A stretch of 48,403 nucleotides of DNA from Sulfitobacter sp. (GCA_024637305.1 JAGXFI010000084.1:1-48403); one strand, 5' to 3'; shown: positions 36,948 through 46,404, counted from the stretch's first letter. Numbers and translations: made by a program. Notes: a model not told the origin generated them from the sequence alone.

Positions 36948-38890
36948 GCTGCGTCCTCCTCTGCGGCTTCCAGCCGGACCAACGCGGCCCCCGCCTCGAC
37001 CTGATCGCCCGGCGCGGCCAGCACTTCGGCCACCACGCCATCACGCGCGGCAAGCAGGGAATGTTCCATCTTCATCGCCTCCAACACCGCCAGCCGGTCG
37101 CCTTTCTTGACCGAGGCCCCAACCGCTGCATCGACGCTGCGTACCAGCCCCGGCATCGGCGCTTCAATCAGGTTGCCGTCGCCATGCGCCCCGCCGGCCC
37201 GCTCCAGCGGATCGACGATGTCGAAGGCTATCCCGTAGTCGTCGAATACCGTCACAGTGTTCCCTGCCCGCACGACCCGCGCGACTGCTTGTCCGCCAAT
37301 CTGCCAAGTGTCACCGACCTTGCGTGCCACTGTAACCACTTCGCCGATATGCCAGTTCTGCGCATCGGCCGAGAGCACCTCGACCTTCAGCACCTGCGCC
37401 TCTCCGCCGCGTTCCAGCGTGACGGTGCGCAACAAGGGCTGCCACAAGGTGAAACCGGCCATACTCCCTGCGGCATCCAGCCCCAACGCCTTCATCCCCG
37501 CCATCACGTAATGCTGAGGCCCGACCTCCGCCTGCGCCGTCAGCGCCTCGATGTCGCGCGCGATCAGTCCGGTATCGACGTCGCCGCGACCAAAGCCCTC
37601 ATGCGCTGCCAAGGCACCCAGAAACGCAAGGTTCGTCACGGTCCCAGCGACCTGCGTGCCGCCCAATGCCTGTCGCAAGCGCGACAGCGCAATCGCACGC
37701 GTGGGCCCGTGAACGACCACCTTGGCGATCATCGGATCATAGAACGGACTGATTGTGTCGCCTGATCGCACGCCGCTGTCCGCGCGGGCCACACCAGGGA
37801 AGGCAAGATGCGTCAATGTACCGGTGGCGGGCAGGAATCCCTTGGGTACGTCCTCCGCATACAGTCGCGCTTCGAAGGCGTGGCCATTGATGCCGAGATC
37901 ATCCTGCGAAGCCGGCAGCCCTTCACCCGAGGCCACGCGCAGTTGCCATGCCACCAGATCAACGCCGGTGATGGCTTCGGTCACCGGATGCTCGACCTGC
38001 AGGCGCGTGTTCATTTCCATGAAGAAAAACCCGTCCGGTCGCAGCCCCCCGGACCCGTCCACGATGAATTCCACGGTGCCAGCACCGCTGTATCCGATGG
38101 CTTCCGCCGCCCGCACCGCAGCGGCACCCATCGCGGCACGCATCTCTTCGGTCATCCCGGGCGCCGGCGCTTCCTCGATCACCTTCTGGTGGCGGCGCTG
38201 CAAGGAACAATCGCGTTCGAACAGATGCACGGCACGCGTTCCGTCGCCGAAAACCTGGACCTCTATGTGACGCGGGGAGGTGACGAATTTCTCGACCAGA
38301 ACATCGCTATTGCCGAACGCCGTCTTTGCCTCCGACCGCGCGCTTTGCAGCGCCGCATCGAAACCGCCAGCGTCCTCGACCAGCCGCATTCCCTTGCCGC
38401 CGCCACCGGCAACGGCCTTGATAAGGACCGGATAGCCGATCTTGGCTGCCTCGGCCTTGAGTAACGTATCGTCCTGATCGGACCCGTGATATCCCGGCAC
38501 CACTGGTACGCCCGCTTCGACCATCAACGCCTTGGCCGCGTCTTTCAGACCCATCGCACGGATCGCGCTGGCCGATGGTCCAATGAATACCAATCCCGCC
38601 GCTTCTACAGCCTCGACGAAATCGGGATTCTCGGACAGAAAACCGTAGCCCGGATGGATCGCCTGCGCGCCCGTCTCCAGCGCGGCCTTGATGATCACAT
38701 CGCCGCGCAAATAGCTGTCTGCGGGGGCCGATCCACCGATATGTCTGGACATATCGGCCATGGCCACATGCTTGGCCGATACATCCGCGTCGGAGTAAAC
38801 GGCAACGCAACGCACACCCATTGCCTGCGCCGTTTCCATCACACGGCAGGCAATCTCGCCGCGATTGGCAATCAGGATCGTGTCAAACAT
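36944..38890 (-). CDS. mccA: 3-methylcrotonyl-CoA carboxylase, biotin-containing alpha subunit
   Basis: A 648-residue biotin carboxylase with a biotin-carrier domain. It shows FDTILIANRGEIACRVM at the N-terminus, the ATP-grasp GGGGKGMR and the biotin site EAMKMEHS, whose lysine is about K607 of 648. ATG 38890 is the normal start; GAGAG lies upstream. A longer frame from 38917 would add only an ordinary leader. It carboxylates biotin, and MccB passes the carboxyl to 3-methylcrotonyl-CoA. The neighbours on both sides are leucine-pathway genes. Confidence 0.95.
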   Translation of the reverse strand: MFDTILIANRGEIACRVMETAQAMGVRCVAVYSDADVSAKHVAMADMSRHIGGSAPADSYLRGDVIIKAALETGAQAIHPGYGFLSENPDFVEAVEAAGLVFIGPSASAIRAMGLKDAAKALMVEAGVPVVPGYHGSDQDDTLLKAEAAKIGYPVLIKAVAGGGGKGMRLVEDAGGFDAALQSARSEAKTAFGNSDVLVEKFVTSPRHIEVQVFGDGTRAVHLFERDCSLQRRHQKVIEEAPAPGMTEEMRAAMGAAAVRAAEAIGYSGAGTVEFIVDGSGGLRPDGFFFMEMNTRLQVEHPVTEAITGVDLVAWQLRVASGEGLPASQDDLGINGHAFEARLYAEDVPKGFLPATGTLTHLAFPGVARADSGVRSGDTISPFYDPMIAKVVVHGPTRAIALSRLRQALGGTQVAGTVTNLAFLGALAAHEGFGRGDVDTGLIARDIEALTAQAEVGPQHYVMAGMKALGLDAAGSMAGFTLWQPLLRTVTLERGGEAQVLKVEVLSADAQNWHIGEVVTVARKVGDTWQIGGQAVARVVRAGNTVTVFDDYGIAFDIVDPLERAGGAHGDGNLIEAPMPGLVRSVDAAVGASVKKGDRLAVLEAMKMEHSLLAARDGVVAEVLAAPGDQVEAGAALVRLEAAEEDAA

Positions 38891-39018
38891 ATCATCTCTC
38901 CGCTGGTCACTATGCACTGCCTGTTCTTCGGGCTGGCCGCAAACGCCCCCGGAATATCCGCGCCCCGATCGAGCGCGATGGCATCGCGGTACCCTGCCTG
39001 TGGTGCCGTCACGATCAT
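38872..39018 (-). CDS. Possible 48-residue ORF between mccB and mccA
   Basis: It begins at an ATG that shares its A with the mccB stop (TGATG, 39020-39016). It runs through the 127-bp gap and ends just inside mccA (stop at 38874-38872). The product would begin [20 protein letters not shown]. Third positions are GC-rich, as in real genes here. It could be a small coupled protein or leader, or chance in high-GC DNA. No family is recognised. Confidence 0.35.
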   Translation of the reverse strand: MIVTAPQAGYRDAIALDRGADIPGAFAASPKNRQCIVTSGEMICLTRS

Positions 39019-40622
39019 CACATGCGGAACACGCCGAAGCGTGTCTCCCTGACAGGCGCGTTCAGCGCCGCGCGCAAGCTCAGTGACAACACTTCACGGC
39101 TGCGGCGCGGGTCGATGATGCCGTCATCCCACAACCGCGCCGACGCATAGAGCGGATGGCTCTGCTCTTCAAACATGTCAATCGTGGGCTGCTTGAACGC
39201 GGTCTCTTCCGCCGCGCTCCATGCGTCGCCTGCCCGCTCGATCGCGTCGCGCTTGACCGTGGCCAGAACGCCCGCCGCCTGCGCGCCGCCCATGACCGAG
39301 ATCCGCGAATTTGGCCATGTCCACAAGAAACGCGGACGATACGCACGCCCGGACATCCCGTAGTTGCCAGCCCCGAACGATCCACCAACCAGCATCGTCA
39401 CCTTCGGCACTTCGGTACATGCCACAGCCGTCACCATCTTGGCCCCGTGCCGCGCGATGCCTTCGTTTTCGTATCTGCGACCCACCATGAAACCGGTGAT
39501 GTTCTGCAAAAAGACCAGGGGCATGCCACGTTGACTGCACAGCTCGACGAAATGCGCACCTTTCTGGGCGGACTCTGAGAACAACACGCCGTTGTTGGCG
39601 ATAACGCCGACGGGACAGCCTTCGACATGGGCAAAACCGGTCACCAGCGTCTCGCCGAAGCGTGCCTTGAACTCGTCGAACCGGCTGCCGTCCACCAGCC
39701 GTGCGATCACTTCGCGGATGTCATATGGCGTGCGCAGATCGGCCGGAACAACGCCCAGCATTTCATCAGGATCATAAGCGGGCGGCTCGGGGTTTTGCCA
39801 GTCGATATGCGCACCCGTCGCAGGGCCCAGGTTGCCCACGGCGCGCCGTGCAAGGCTTAGCGCGTGCGCATCGTCCTCGGCCAGATAATCCGCCACGCCC
39901 GACAGCCGCGTATGCACATCGCCACCCCCCAGATCTTCGGCAGTGACGACCTCGCCGGTCGCTGCCTTGACCAGTGGCGGGCCAGCCAGAAAGATGGTTC
40001 CCTGTTCCTTCACGATGATCGCGACATCCGACATCGCCGGAACATAGGCCCCGCCCGCCGTACAAGACCCCATGACCACAGCGATCTGAGCGATACCCTT
40101 GGCGCTCATCCGCGCCTGATTGTAGAAAATCGCGCCGAAATGGTCACGGTCCGGGAACACTTCGTCCTGATTGGGCAGGTTCGCTCCGCCGCTGTCCACA
40201 AGGTAAATGCAAGGCAGATGGTTCGCTTCCGCGATTTCCTGCGCGCGCAGGTGTTTCTTGACCGTCATCGGATAATAGGTGCCGCCCTTTACGGTGGCAT
40301 CGTTGCACACCACCATGACATCGCGCCCATGCACCTGACCGATGCCCGCAATCACACCCGCGCAAGGGGCCGCCCCGCCATAAAGCCCGTGCGCCGCCGT
40401 CGCGCCGATTTCCAGAAACGGCGACCCCGGATCCAGCAGGTTCGCGACCCGCTCGCGCGGCAGCATCTTGCCCCGGCTCTCGTGCCGGGCGCGCGATTTT
40501 TCGCCGCCGCCAAGGGCCGCTTGCCGTGCTGCATCGCGGATCGGCTCCAAAGCGTCCAGATGCGCGTTCACGTTTGCTTTGAAAGCATCCGATGACGGCA
40601 GAGCCTGTGATTGAAGTTTCAC
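39018..40622 (-). CDS. mccB: 3-methylcrotonyl-CoA carboxylase beta (carboxyltransferase) subunit
   Basis: A 534-residue carboxyltransferase of the crotonase superfamily. It includes [21 protein letters not shown] near the N-terminal third, [20 protein letters not shown] and [20 protein letters not shown]. The start codon is GTG at 40622, supported by AAGGAA 7 bp upstream and the family N-terminus [14 protein letters not shown]. It works with MccA. A 33-residue ORF fills the gap from the upstream synthetase. Confidence 0.95.
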   Translation of the reverse strand: MKLQSQALPSSDAFKANVNAHLDALEPIRDAARQAALGGGEKSRARHESRGKMLPRERVANLLDPGSPFLEIGATAAHGLYGGAAPCAGVIAGIGQVHGRDVMVVCNDATVKGGTYYPMTVKKHLRAQEIAEANHLPCIYLVDSGGANLPNQDEVFPDRDHFGAIFYNQARMSAKGIAQIAVVMGSCTAGGAYVPAMSDVAIIVKEQGTIFLAGPPLVKAATGEVVTAEDLGGGDVHTRLSGVADYLAEDDAHALSLARRAVGNLGPATGAHIDWQNPEPPAYDPDEMLGVVPADLRTPYDIREVIARLVDGSRFDEFKARFGETLVTGFAHVEGCPVGVIANNGVLFSESAQKGAHFVELCSQRGMPLVFLQNITGFMVGRRYENEGIARHGAKMVTAVACTEVPKVTMLVGGSFGAGNYGMSGRAYRPRFLWTWPNSRISVMGGAQAAGVLATVKRDAIERAGDAWSAAEETAFKQPTIDMFEEQSHPLYASARLWDDGIIDPRRSREVLSLSLRAALNAPVRETRFGVFRM

Positions 40623-40720
40623 GTCAGTTTCCTTTCATATCGCGCAATTCGATGGTGCCCGCCTTGCGCCAGTGTCCCGATAAGCGGCATCGCGGCCAGA
40701 ATTGGTGCGATACACTTCAT
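40619..40720 (-). CDS. Possible 33-residue ORF between the acyl-CoA synthetase and mccB
   Basis: It starts with ATGA overlapping the synthetase stop and ends with GTGA overlapping the mccB GTG. The peptide begins [20 protein letters not shown], a short hydrophobic segment with Cys3, then a basic end. It fits exactly between two genes but has no homology that I recognise. It may be a tiny membrane peptide, a remnant, or chance. Confidence 0.35.
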   Translation of the reverse strand: MKCIAPILAAMPLIGTLAQGGHHRIARYERKLT

Positions 40721-42234
40721 TCGGCCGTCTCCATCGCTGCCAGCCGCTTCAGCTCGCCGCGGATCACCTTGCCCGTCACCGTCATCGGCAGCGCGTCCAG
40801 AAACGCGACCTCACGCGGATAGGAATACTGCGCCAGCCGGTTTTTGACCCAATCCTGCAATTCGCGCGCCGTCACGTCCACACCGGATTTGCGCACGACA
40901 TAGGCCTTGACCACCTCGGTGCGCAGCGCATCCGGCTTGCCGACCACACCGCAGGTGGCGACGGCGGGATGCGTCAAAAGACAGTCCTCAATCTCTGCCG
41001 GACCGATGCGATAGCCGCTGGAGGTGATCACGTCATCCTCCCGCCCGACAAAACGCAAATAGTCGCCTTCCCATATGCCGCGATCGCCCGTCAGCATCCA
41101 GTCGCCACGAAACTTTTCGGCCGTGGCATCGGGCCGGTTCCAATAGCGCAGCATCATCGACGCGGACCCGCGGCGCACGGCGATATCGCCTTCCTCCGCC
41201 GTCGTCTCGCCCGCGTCGTCAATCACCGCCACCTCATGTCCCGGCACCGGTTTGCCAATGCAGCCGGGTCGCGCGGGAAATGCGGCGCTACTGCTGCTCA
41301 CGGTCATATTGCATTCCGTCTGGCCGTAGAATTCGTTGATATGCAGCCCGAAGGCCTGCTGCCCCCACAGCAGCATTTCTGCGCCCAAAGGTTCTCCTCC
41401 GCTGGCGATGGACCGCAGACCGGGCAGTCGGGCATCCGCCGCCTTCAACATGCGCAGGGCGGTCGGCGGAAAGAACACGTTGCGCACGCCGCCGTCACGC
41501 AAGATCGCCGCGCACCAGTCCACGTCGAATTTAGCCATGCGCGCCGCGACCACGGGAACGCCCAGCGCAAGCGCCGGCATTGCCACATCGAACAGCCCCC
41601 CGATCCAGGCCCAATCCGCTGGTGTCCAGAGGCAGTCACCCGCCTGCCCGAGACGGTCATGGCTCATGGAGACACCCGGCAGATGGCCCGTCAGGATCCG
41701 GTGGCCGTGCAGCGCGCCCTTGGGCGTTCCTGTCGTACCGGAGGTGTAGATCAGCACGGCAGGATCGTCCGGCCCGGTGTCAGCAACATTGATCGGCGCG
41801 CCGTCCTGGCCCACTTGATCTGCAATCCATGGCTCCGCCAGATCACCGAGCAACATCCCACCCTCGTCATCCGTCAGAACGATCAAACAGCCAGCATCCT
41901 GAATCCGGGACGCCAGGGCATTGTGCTTGAAGAGCTTGAAGAGCGGTACCGAGATCGCACCGATTTTCCAGATCGCCAGATGGGCGGCGGCGCACCACGG
42001 GCTCTGGCTCAGCAGGACGCCGACGCGGTCGCCACGCGATACCCTTGCCGCCAAGGCACGGGCCAGCCCGTCCACCATTTGCGCCAGCGCGCCATAGGTC
42101 ACGTCGTGCCGCACGCCGTCCTGCATGTCGATGATCGCCAGTGCATCGGCGGGCTGCGCAAGGCATTGAGCAGCCATATTCAGCCGCGCTGGAATATCCC
42201 ATGTCCCGTCGTGTTGCAGCCCGGGCCAAGCCAT
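40717..42234 (-). CDS. AMP-dependent acyl-CoA synthetase
   Basis: A 505-residue adenylate-forming ligase. It contains the phosphate-binding loop LIYTSGTTGTPKGAL, NEFYGQTECN, the TGDRG motif and the hinge/catalytic region GREDDVITSSGYRIGPAEIE. The C-terminal TVTGKVIRGELK holds the catalytic lysine of the family. It activates a carboxylic acid with ATP to its CoA thioester. In this cluster it may activate isovalerate, isobutyrate or acetoacetate; the exact substrate is inferred from context. It starts directly after the flavodoxin-fold gene (stop at 42235). Confidence 0.85.
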   Translation of the reverse strand: MAWPGLQHDGTWDIPARLNMAAQCLAQPADALAIIDMQDGVRHDVTYGALAQMVDGLARALAARVSRGDRVGVLLSQSPWCAAAHLAIWKIGAISVPLFKLFKHNALASRIQDAGCLIVLTDDEGGMLLGDLAEPWIADQVGQDGAPINVADTGPDDPAVLIYTSGTTGTPKGALHGHRILTGHLPGVSMSHDRLGQAGDCLWTPADWAWIGGLFDVAMPALALGVPVVAARMAKFDVDWCAAILRDGGVRNVFFPPTALRMLKAADARLPGLRSIASGGEPLGAEMLLWGQQAFGLHINEFYGQTECNMTVSSSSAAFPARPGCIGKPVPGHEVAVIDDAGETTAEEGDIAVRRGSASMMLRYWNRPDATAEKFRGDWMLTGDRGIWEGDYLRFVGREDDVITSSGYRIGPAEIEDCLLTHPAVATCGVVGKPDALRTEVVKAYVVRKSGVDVTARELQDWVKNRLAQYSYPREVAFLDALPMTVTGKVIRGELKRLAAMETAE

Positions 42235-42951
42235 TCAGCGCGATCCGTCCGGATAGCTGAAACCAAAACGCTCTCCGTCGCCCAGCGCGTTGCGGTCATT
42301 GCCCTCGCCGGGGTACCCGCCCGCGTCCTTGAGCATCTTCGCAAGGTGCATCAGGTTCCATGTCATGATCGTGGTGTTCGTTCGGGTGAAGTCGTTGTCG
42401 AAACCGGCACGCCCGCCATCCAGAGCATCACCGAACGACGGTCCCGGCCCCGCCTCGCCGATCCAGCCGCAATCTGCCTGCGGCGGAATAGTATACCCCA
42501 GATGGTTCAGCGCGAAACCTGTGGTCATTGCCACATGCTTTATCCCGTCCTCGTTGCCGGTGACGATGGTGCCGCCGACCTTGCCGTAGAACACCGACTG
42601 TCCCTTGTCGTTGAGCAGGCCCGACATCGCATAAAGCCGCTCGATCAAAACGCGACAGACGCTGCTTTCCTCACCCAGCCAGATCGGCGTGCCGATCACG
42701 AGGATATCCGCCGCGCGGACCTTTTCCCAGATCATCGGCCAGTCGTCGCGGTCCCAGCCGTGTTCGGTCATGTCAGGCTGCACCCCCGGCGGGACCTGAT
42801 GGCTGAGCATATGAACTTGCTCTACCGTGACCCCCTGCCGCTCCATGATACCTGCAGAGGCAGTCATCAACAGCTTGGTGTGACTCTCCTCTGGCTGTTT
42901 CTTGAGAGTGGTGTTGATGTAGACGGCCCGAAGGCCGGAAAAGTCAGTCAT
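42235..42951 (-). CDS. Flavodoxin-fold NADPH-dependent FMN reductase-like protein
   Basis: A 238-residue protein with a flavodoxin-like fold: AVYINTTLKKQ near the N-terminus, LVIGTPIWLGEES (about 85-97) and VTGNEDGIKHVAMTTGFAL. ATG 42951 is preferred because AAGGAG is 7 bp upstream; TTG 42957 would be an alternative. It overlaps the DUF1622-like gene by 8 bp. An FMN reductase or quinone reductase activity is plausible. Its role in a leucine operon is unknown. Confidence 0.75.
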   Translation of the reverse strand: MTDFSGLRAVYINTTLKKQPEESHTKLLMTASAGIMERQGVTVEQVHMLSHQVPPGVQPDMTEHGWDRDDWPMIWEKVRAADILVIGTPIWLGEESSVCRVLIERLYAMSGLLNDKGQSVFYGKVGGTIVTGNEDGIKHVAMTTGFALNHLGYTIPPQADCGWIGEAGPGPSFGDALDGGRAGFDNDFTRTNTTIMTWNLMHLAKMLKDAGGYPGEGNDRNALGDGERFGFSYPDGSR

Positions 42952-43345
42952 CCCCAAGCTCCTTCTTCAGTTGATCCAGTTCCCGGTCGAGGAAGAAAGA
43001 AGTGATCGACCGAATGATGACAAGCAACAGCAAGAACAGCAGATCAGAAAACCTTAGGCTGAGTGCTGTGTGGATGACATCCGACACAATAAACAGCTCC
43101 AGCCCCGCCAGAATATACCGCCCCAACTCGATCCGCTCGCGGTTGGTCCGCTTTACCCGCTCGGCCCCGCGCCGTGCGATTTCGGCCATCGTCACGCCGC
43201 AGATGAACCTTATGGCACCGATCAGCAGCAAAACGATGGCCGCAAGATCAATGATCGCAGCAAGCCATTCGAACGCCTCTACCAGCCACGCGAAATGCGC
43301 GTGCAGCACGGTTTCTTCAGTTTCCAGGTCCAGCAGCGATGCCAT
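42944..43345 (-). CDS. DUF1622-like membrane protein
   Basis: A 133-residue protein with three hydrophobic segments (WLAAIIDLAAIVLLLIGAIRF, the short AGLELFIVSDVIHTAL, and FSDLLFLLLLVIIRSI). A charged loop (RRGAERVKRTNRERIELGRY) lies between them, as in DUF1622. Function unknown. It lies 24 bp after ivd, and an ion- or redox-linked membrane role is only a guess. Confidence 0.7.
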   Translation of the reverse strand: MASLLDLETEETVLHAHFAWLVEAFEWLAAIIDLAAIVLLLIGAIRFICGVTMAEIARRGAERVKRTNRERIELGRYILAGLELFIVSDVIHTALSLRFSDLLFLLLLVIIRSITSFFLDRELDQLKKELGDD

Positions 43346-43369
43346 TGGGTTGTCCTTCCTGATGGCTGC

Positions 43370-44533
43370 CTATCCCATCTGACCCATCATCTCGCGACCA
43401 ACCAACATCCGGCGTATTTCACTGGTTCCCGCCCCGATCTCCATCAGCTTGGCATCGCGGAAAATCCGGCCCACCGGATTGTCCGACAGATAGCCGGCAC
43501 CGCCCATCGCCTGAACTGCCTGATGCGCCTGAACCATCGCCTGTTCTGAGGCGTAAAGACAGCAGGCCGCCGCATCCGCGCGTGTCACCTCGCCGCGATC
43601 ACACGCCTTTGCCACCTCATAGACATACGCGCGCGCGGAATTCATCGCGGTATACATGTCCGCCATCTTGCCCTGCATCAACTGAAAGCTGCCGATGGGT
43701 TGCCCGAACTGCTTGCGCTCGGCCATGTAGGGCATGATCTCGTCGAGACAGGCGGCCATGATCCCCAGTCCGATCCCCGCCAGCACCACACGTTCGTAGT
43801 CAAGGCCCGACATCAGCACGCGCACGCCGCGACCCTCCTCGCCCAGCACGTTCTCGAACGGCACTTCGCAATCGTCGAAGATCAGCTCGGCGGTGTTGGA
43901 CCCGCGCATCCCCAGCTTGTCGAAATGCTGCGACGTCGTGAACCCTTTCATGGATTTCTCGATCAGAAACGCGGTGATCCCCTTGGACCCTGCATCCGCA
44001 TCGGTCTTGGCATAGACCACCAGCGTTTCGGCATCACAGCCATTGGTGATCCAGTACTTGCTGCCCGACAGCCGGTAGTGGTCGTTCCGCTTTTCCGCGC
44101 TCAGCTTCATGCTGACGACATCGCTTCCCGCGCCTGCCTCCGACATGGCCAATGCGCCGACATGTTCACCGGAACACAGCCCCGGCAGGTATCTCGCTTT
44201 TTGTTCGGCGCTGCCGTTCAGGCGGATCTGGTTCACGCACAGGTTCGAATGCGCCCCGTAGGATAGCGACACGGACGCCGATGCGCGCGCGATCTCTTCC
44301 ACCGCGACCGTATGTGCAAGATATCCCATGCCGGTGCCGCCATGTTCTTCTTCGACAGTCAGGCCCAGCAGGCCCAGTTCACCCATCTCGGTCCACAATT
44401 CGGACGGAAACAGATTATCGCTGTCGACCTTTGCCGCCATCGGCTTGACGCGCTCCTGCGCCCAGCGATGCACAAGATCGCGCAGACTGTTCACATCCTC
44501 ACCCAGATCGAATTTGAGACTGCTGTGGAACAT
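43370..44533 (-). CDS. ivd: Acyl-CoA dehydrogenase, likely isovaleryl-CoA dehydrogenase
   Basis: A 387-residue flavoprotein of the acyl-CoA dehydrogenase family, the size of bacterial Ivd. It includes GLTVEEEHGGTGMGYLAH, ALAMSEAGAGSDVVSMKL and the C-terminal YLSDNPVGRIFRDAKLMEIG. The ATG at 44533 follows GGAGG at 5-6 bp; upstream frames belong to no gene. It oxidises isovaleryl-CoA to 3-methylcrotonyl-CoA, passing electrons to ETF. It is the first gene of the liu-type cluster, and a candidate operator lies just upstream. Confidence 0.92.
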   Translation of the reverse strand: MFHSSLKFDLGEDVNSLRDLVHRWAQERVKPMAAKVDSDNLFPSELWTEMGELGLLGLTVEEEHGGTGMGYLAHTVAVEEIARASASVSLSYGAHSNLCVNQIRLNGSAEQKARYLPGLCSGEHVGALAMSEAGAGSDVVSMKLSAEKRNDHYRLSGSKYWITNGCDAETLVVYAKTDADAGSKGITAFLIEKSMKGFTTSQHFDKLGMRGSNTAELIFDDCEVPFENVLGEEGRGVRVLMSGLDYERVVLAGIGLGIMAACLDEIMPYMAERKQFGQPIGSFQLMQGKMADMYTAMNSARAYVYEVAKACDRGEVTRADAAACCLYASEQAMVQAHQAVQAMGGAGYLSDNPVGRIFRDAKLMEIGAGTSEIRRMLVGREMMGQMG

Positions 44534-44550
44534 GGCCACCTCCAATTTAT

Positions 44551-44564
44551 TGAACGCTTGTTCA
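44551..44564. promoter_or_regulatory. Candidate operator upstream of ivd
   Basis: TGAAC-GCTT-GTTCA (44551-44564) is an inverted repeat 17 bp before the ivd ATG, in the 129-bp divergent region. Spaced TGAAC/GTTCA half-sites resemble TetR-family operators of acyl-CoA regulators. No regulator gene is nearby. Confidence 0.4.
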
Positions 44565-44662
44565 TTACGTACACGCAGCGCTTTCGCCGGTCAATAGCGC
44601 GGTGCGGGAACGAAACCTCCCGCAAGCGGTTGGACCTGCAACACCATCACCCGGAGGATGAC

Positions 44663-45133
44663 ATGACAGACACGCTCAAGAAAGAATTCCGTGACCGCAT
44701 GGACGACATTCATGTCGGCATGCTTGGCGCAGACGCGGCACGCGCTGTGCCTATGAGCCATTATCTGGACCAGGATGCCGACATTCTCTGGTTCATCACG
44801 GCGAAAGAGACCGATCTGGCAAAGGCCGCGCAGACTGGCGCGGATGCACAGTATGTGGTGTCCAGCAACGACGCAAAAATTCATGCCCGGATTGACGGCA
44901 CATTGCAGGCCGTTACGGACCCTGCCAAGCTTGACGAATTGTGGAACGCCATTGCCAGCGCCTGGTTCGAAGACGGCAAGCGTGATGACGATGTGCAACT
45001 ACTGCGCATGACGCTGTCGCAAGCCGAGGTCTGGATCACGCGCGGCGGTCCCGGCTTTTTCTACCAGGTCGCCAAAGCCCATCTGACCGATGCCGAACCG
45101 GACATGGGCGATCACGGCACGATCCGGTTCTGA
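44663..45133 (+). CDS. Pyridoxamine 5'-phosphate oxidase-like (general stress) protein
   Basis: A 156-residue split-barrel protein: MTDTLKKEFRDRMDDIHVGM, then MSHYLDQDADILWFITAKET, a stretch that resembles the flavin-binding half-barrel. Relatives of this group are called general-stress or Pyrid_ox_like proteins and are not PdxH. The start has GGAGG 7 bp upstream. It is divergent from ivd and ends in a strong bidirectional terminator. Confidence 0.8.
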   Translation: MTDTLKKEFRDRMDDIHVGMLGADAARAVPMSHYLDQDADILWFITAKETDLAKAAQTGADAQYVVSSNDAKIHARIDGTLQAVTDPAKLDELWNAIASAWFEDGKRDDDVQLLRMTLSQAEVWITRGGPGFFYQVAKAHLTDAEPDMGDHGTIRF

Positions 45134-45139
45134 CAGCTC

Positions 45140-45172
45140 AAAGGGCATCAGACCAACGGTCCGATGCCCTTT
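45140..45172. terminator. Strong bidirectional terminator
   Basis: AAAGGGCATC (45140-45149) pairs with GATGCCCTTT (45163-45172). The stem is extended by GACC/GGTC around AAC, with one A-C mismatch. It is followed by TTTCTT on the plus strand and flanked by A-rich bases on the other side. It separates the pyridoxamine-oxidase-like gene from the convergent aminotransferase gene. Confidence 0.85.
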
Positions 45173-45207
45173 CTTGGCAAAGTAATGCGCGTCAGCGCTC
45201 CTTTGGA

Positions 45208-46404
45208 TCAGACCCCGGCCTGATACACCTTCGAGACCTCTTGGCGGATGATGCGAGCAATCAGCGCACAATCCTCAAGGCTGAATGTCAGTGGGACACG
45301 CATGTCCACGATCCCGGCCAGCACGGCATCGCTTTGCGGCATCTTCGGTGCGTCGACATAACGCCAACTGTCATATCGGCTGGTAAATCCCACAGGCTCC
45401 TGCGCGCCGAACCACTTCAGCTCGACCCCCCGATCGGCACAGCGGCGCAAGACCTCCGTGACGTCATCAGCCGTCCAGCCCATCAGCAGAATCTGGATCG
45501 ACGACCCCACGATGGTCTCTTCCGGCGGTCGCTCGATCACCGTCAGCCCCGCAGTCCCGCGCAGGCCAGTTTCCAATGCATGATACCGTTCGTTCCAGCG
45601 CGCACATTGCGTCGCCAGATCGCGCACCTGCGGACGCAGAAGCGCCGCGCGCAGGTTGTCCATCCGCCCCGAGATATTCGGCGTCTCGTAGCGTATCTTT
45701 GCAAAGGTCTCGACCGGCGGCCCGGCAAGATGTTTTTCATACATCATGTAAGACCCCGAAAGGATGATCGCCCGCGCCGCGAGTTCCGCATCATCGGTGA
45801 CCAGCAGACCCCCTTCCCCCGAGTTCACATGCTTGTAGGTCTGGCAGGAATAACAGCCTGCAACACCGAACCGCCCCGAGGGAACATCACGCCATGCAGC
45901 CCCCATCGTATGGGCGCAATCTTCGATCACAGTGATCCCCGCAGCGTCACAAATCGCCATGAGCGCGTCCATGTCGCAGATATGACCGCGCATGTGGCTC
46001 AACAGCAAAACCCGGGCGTTCGACGCCTTTGCGGCCAGATCCTCAAGATCAATGGTCAAGGCTTGCGTCACCCCGACAAAAATCGCTTCTGCCCCGACTG
46101 CGGCGATAGCACCCGGCACAGGGGCCAGCGTGAAGGCGTTGCTCAGCACCTTGTCGCCGGGTTTGACGCCGACAGCCCGCAACGCGGTCGCCATGGCATA
46201 GCCGCCCGATGCCACCGCAAGACAGTATTTCGCGCCGACCGATGCGGCGAATTCCTGTTCCAGCAGCGCCGTTTCGGCGACCTCGCCAGCGACGGTATTG
46301 TAGCGGTGCAACCGTCCGTGCCGCATCACGGCCAGTGCCGCTTCGATGCCTTCTTCGGGGATCGGTTCTTGCTGGGTAAAACTACCTTTGAAAATCTCGG
46401 TCAT
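45208..46404 (-). CDS. DegT/DnrJ/EryC1/StrS-family aminotransferase
   Basis: A 398-residue fold-type I PLP enzyme. It shows TVAGEVAETALLEQEFAASV, the cofactor-binding EDCAHTMGA (161-169) with D162, and SCQTYKHVNSGEGG with the Schiff-base lysine at K191. Enzymes of this group transfer amino groups to keto-sugars or act as dehydratases; which is not predictable. It overlaps the gph stop region (ATGA at 46404-46401), so the two form an operon. A link to cell-envelope sugar synthesis is plausible because glmU lies nearby, but that is inference. Confidence 0.85.
   Translation of the reverse strand: MTEIFKGSFTQQEPIPEEGIEAALAVMRHGRLHRYNTVAGEVAETALLEQEFAASVGAKYCLAVASGGYAMATALRAVGVKPGDKVLSNAFTLAPVPGAIAAVGAEAIFVGVTQALTIDLEDLAAKASNARVLLLSHMRGHICDMDALMAICDAAGITVIEDCAHTMGAAWRDVPSGRFGVAGCYSCQTYKHVNSGEGGLLVTDDAELAARAIILSGSYMMYEKHLAGPPVETFAKIRYETPNISGRMDNLRAALLRPQVRDLATQCARWNERYHALETGLRGTAGLTVIERPPEETIVGSSIQILLMGWTADDVTEVLRRCADRGVELKWFGAQEPVGFTSRYDSWRYVDAPKMPQSDAVLAGIVDMRVPLTFSLEDCALIARIIRQEVSKVYQAGV

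Noticed and set aside
40702-43005. Plus-strand open frame of 767 codons
   Set aside because: It lies opposite the acyl-CoA synthetase and flavodoxin-fold genes, which have clear motifs. High GC content leaves long antisense frames open; its translation is rich in His, Arg and Pro with no recognisable domain.
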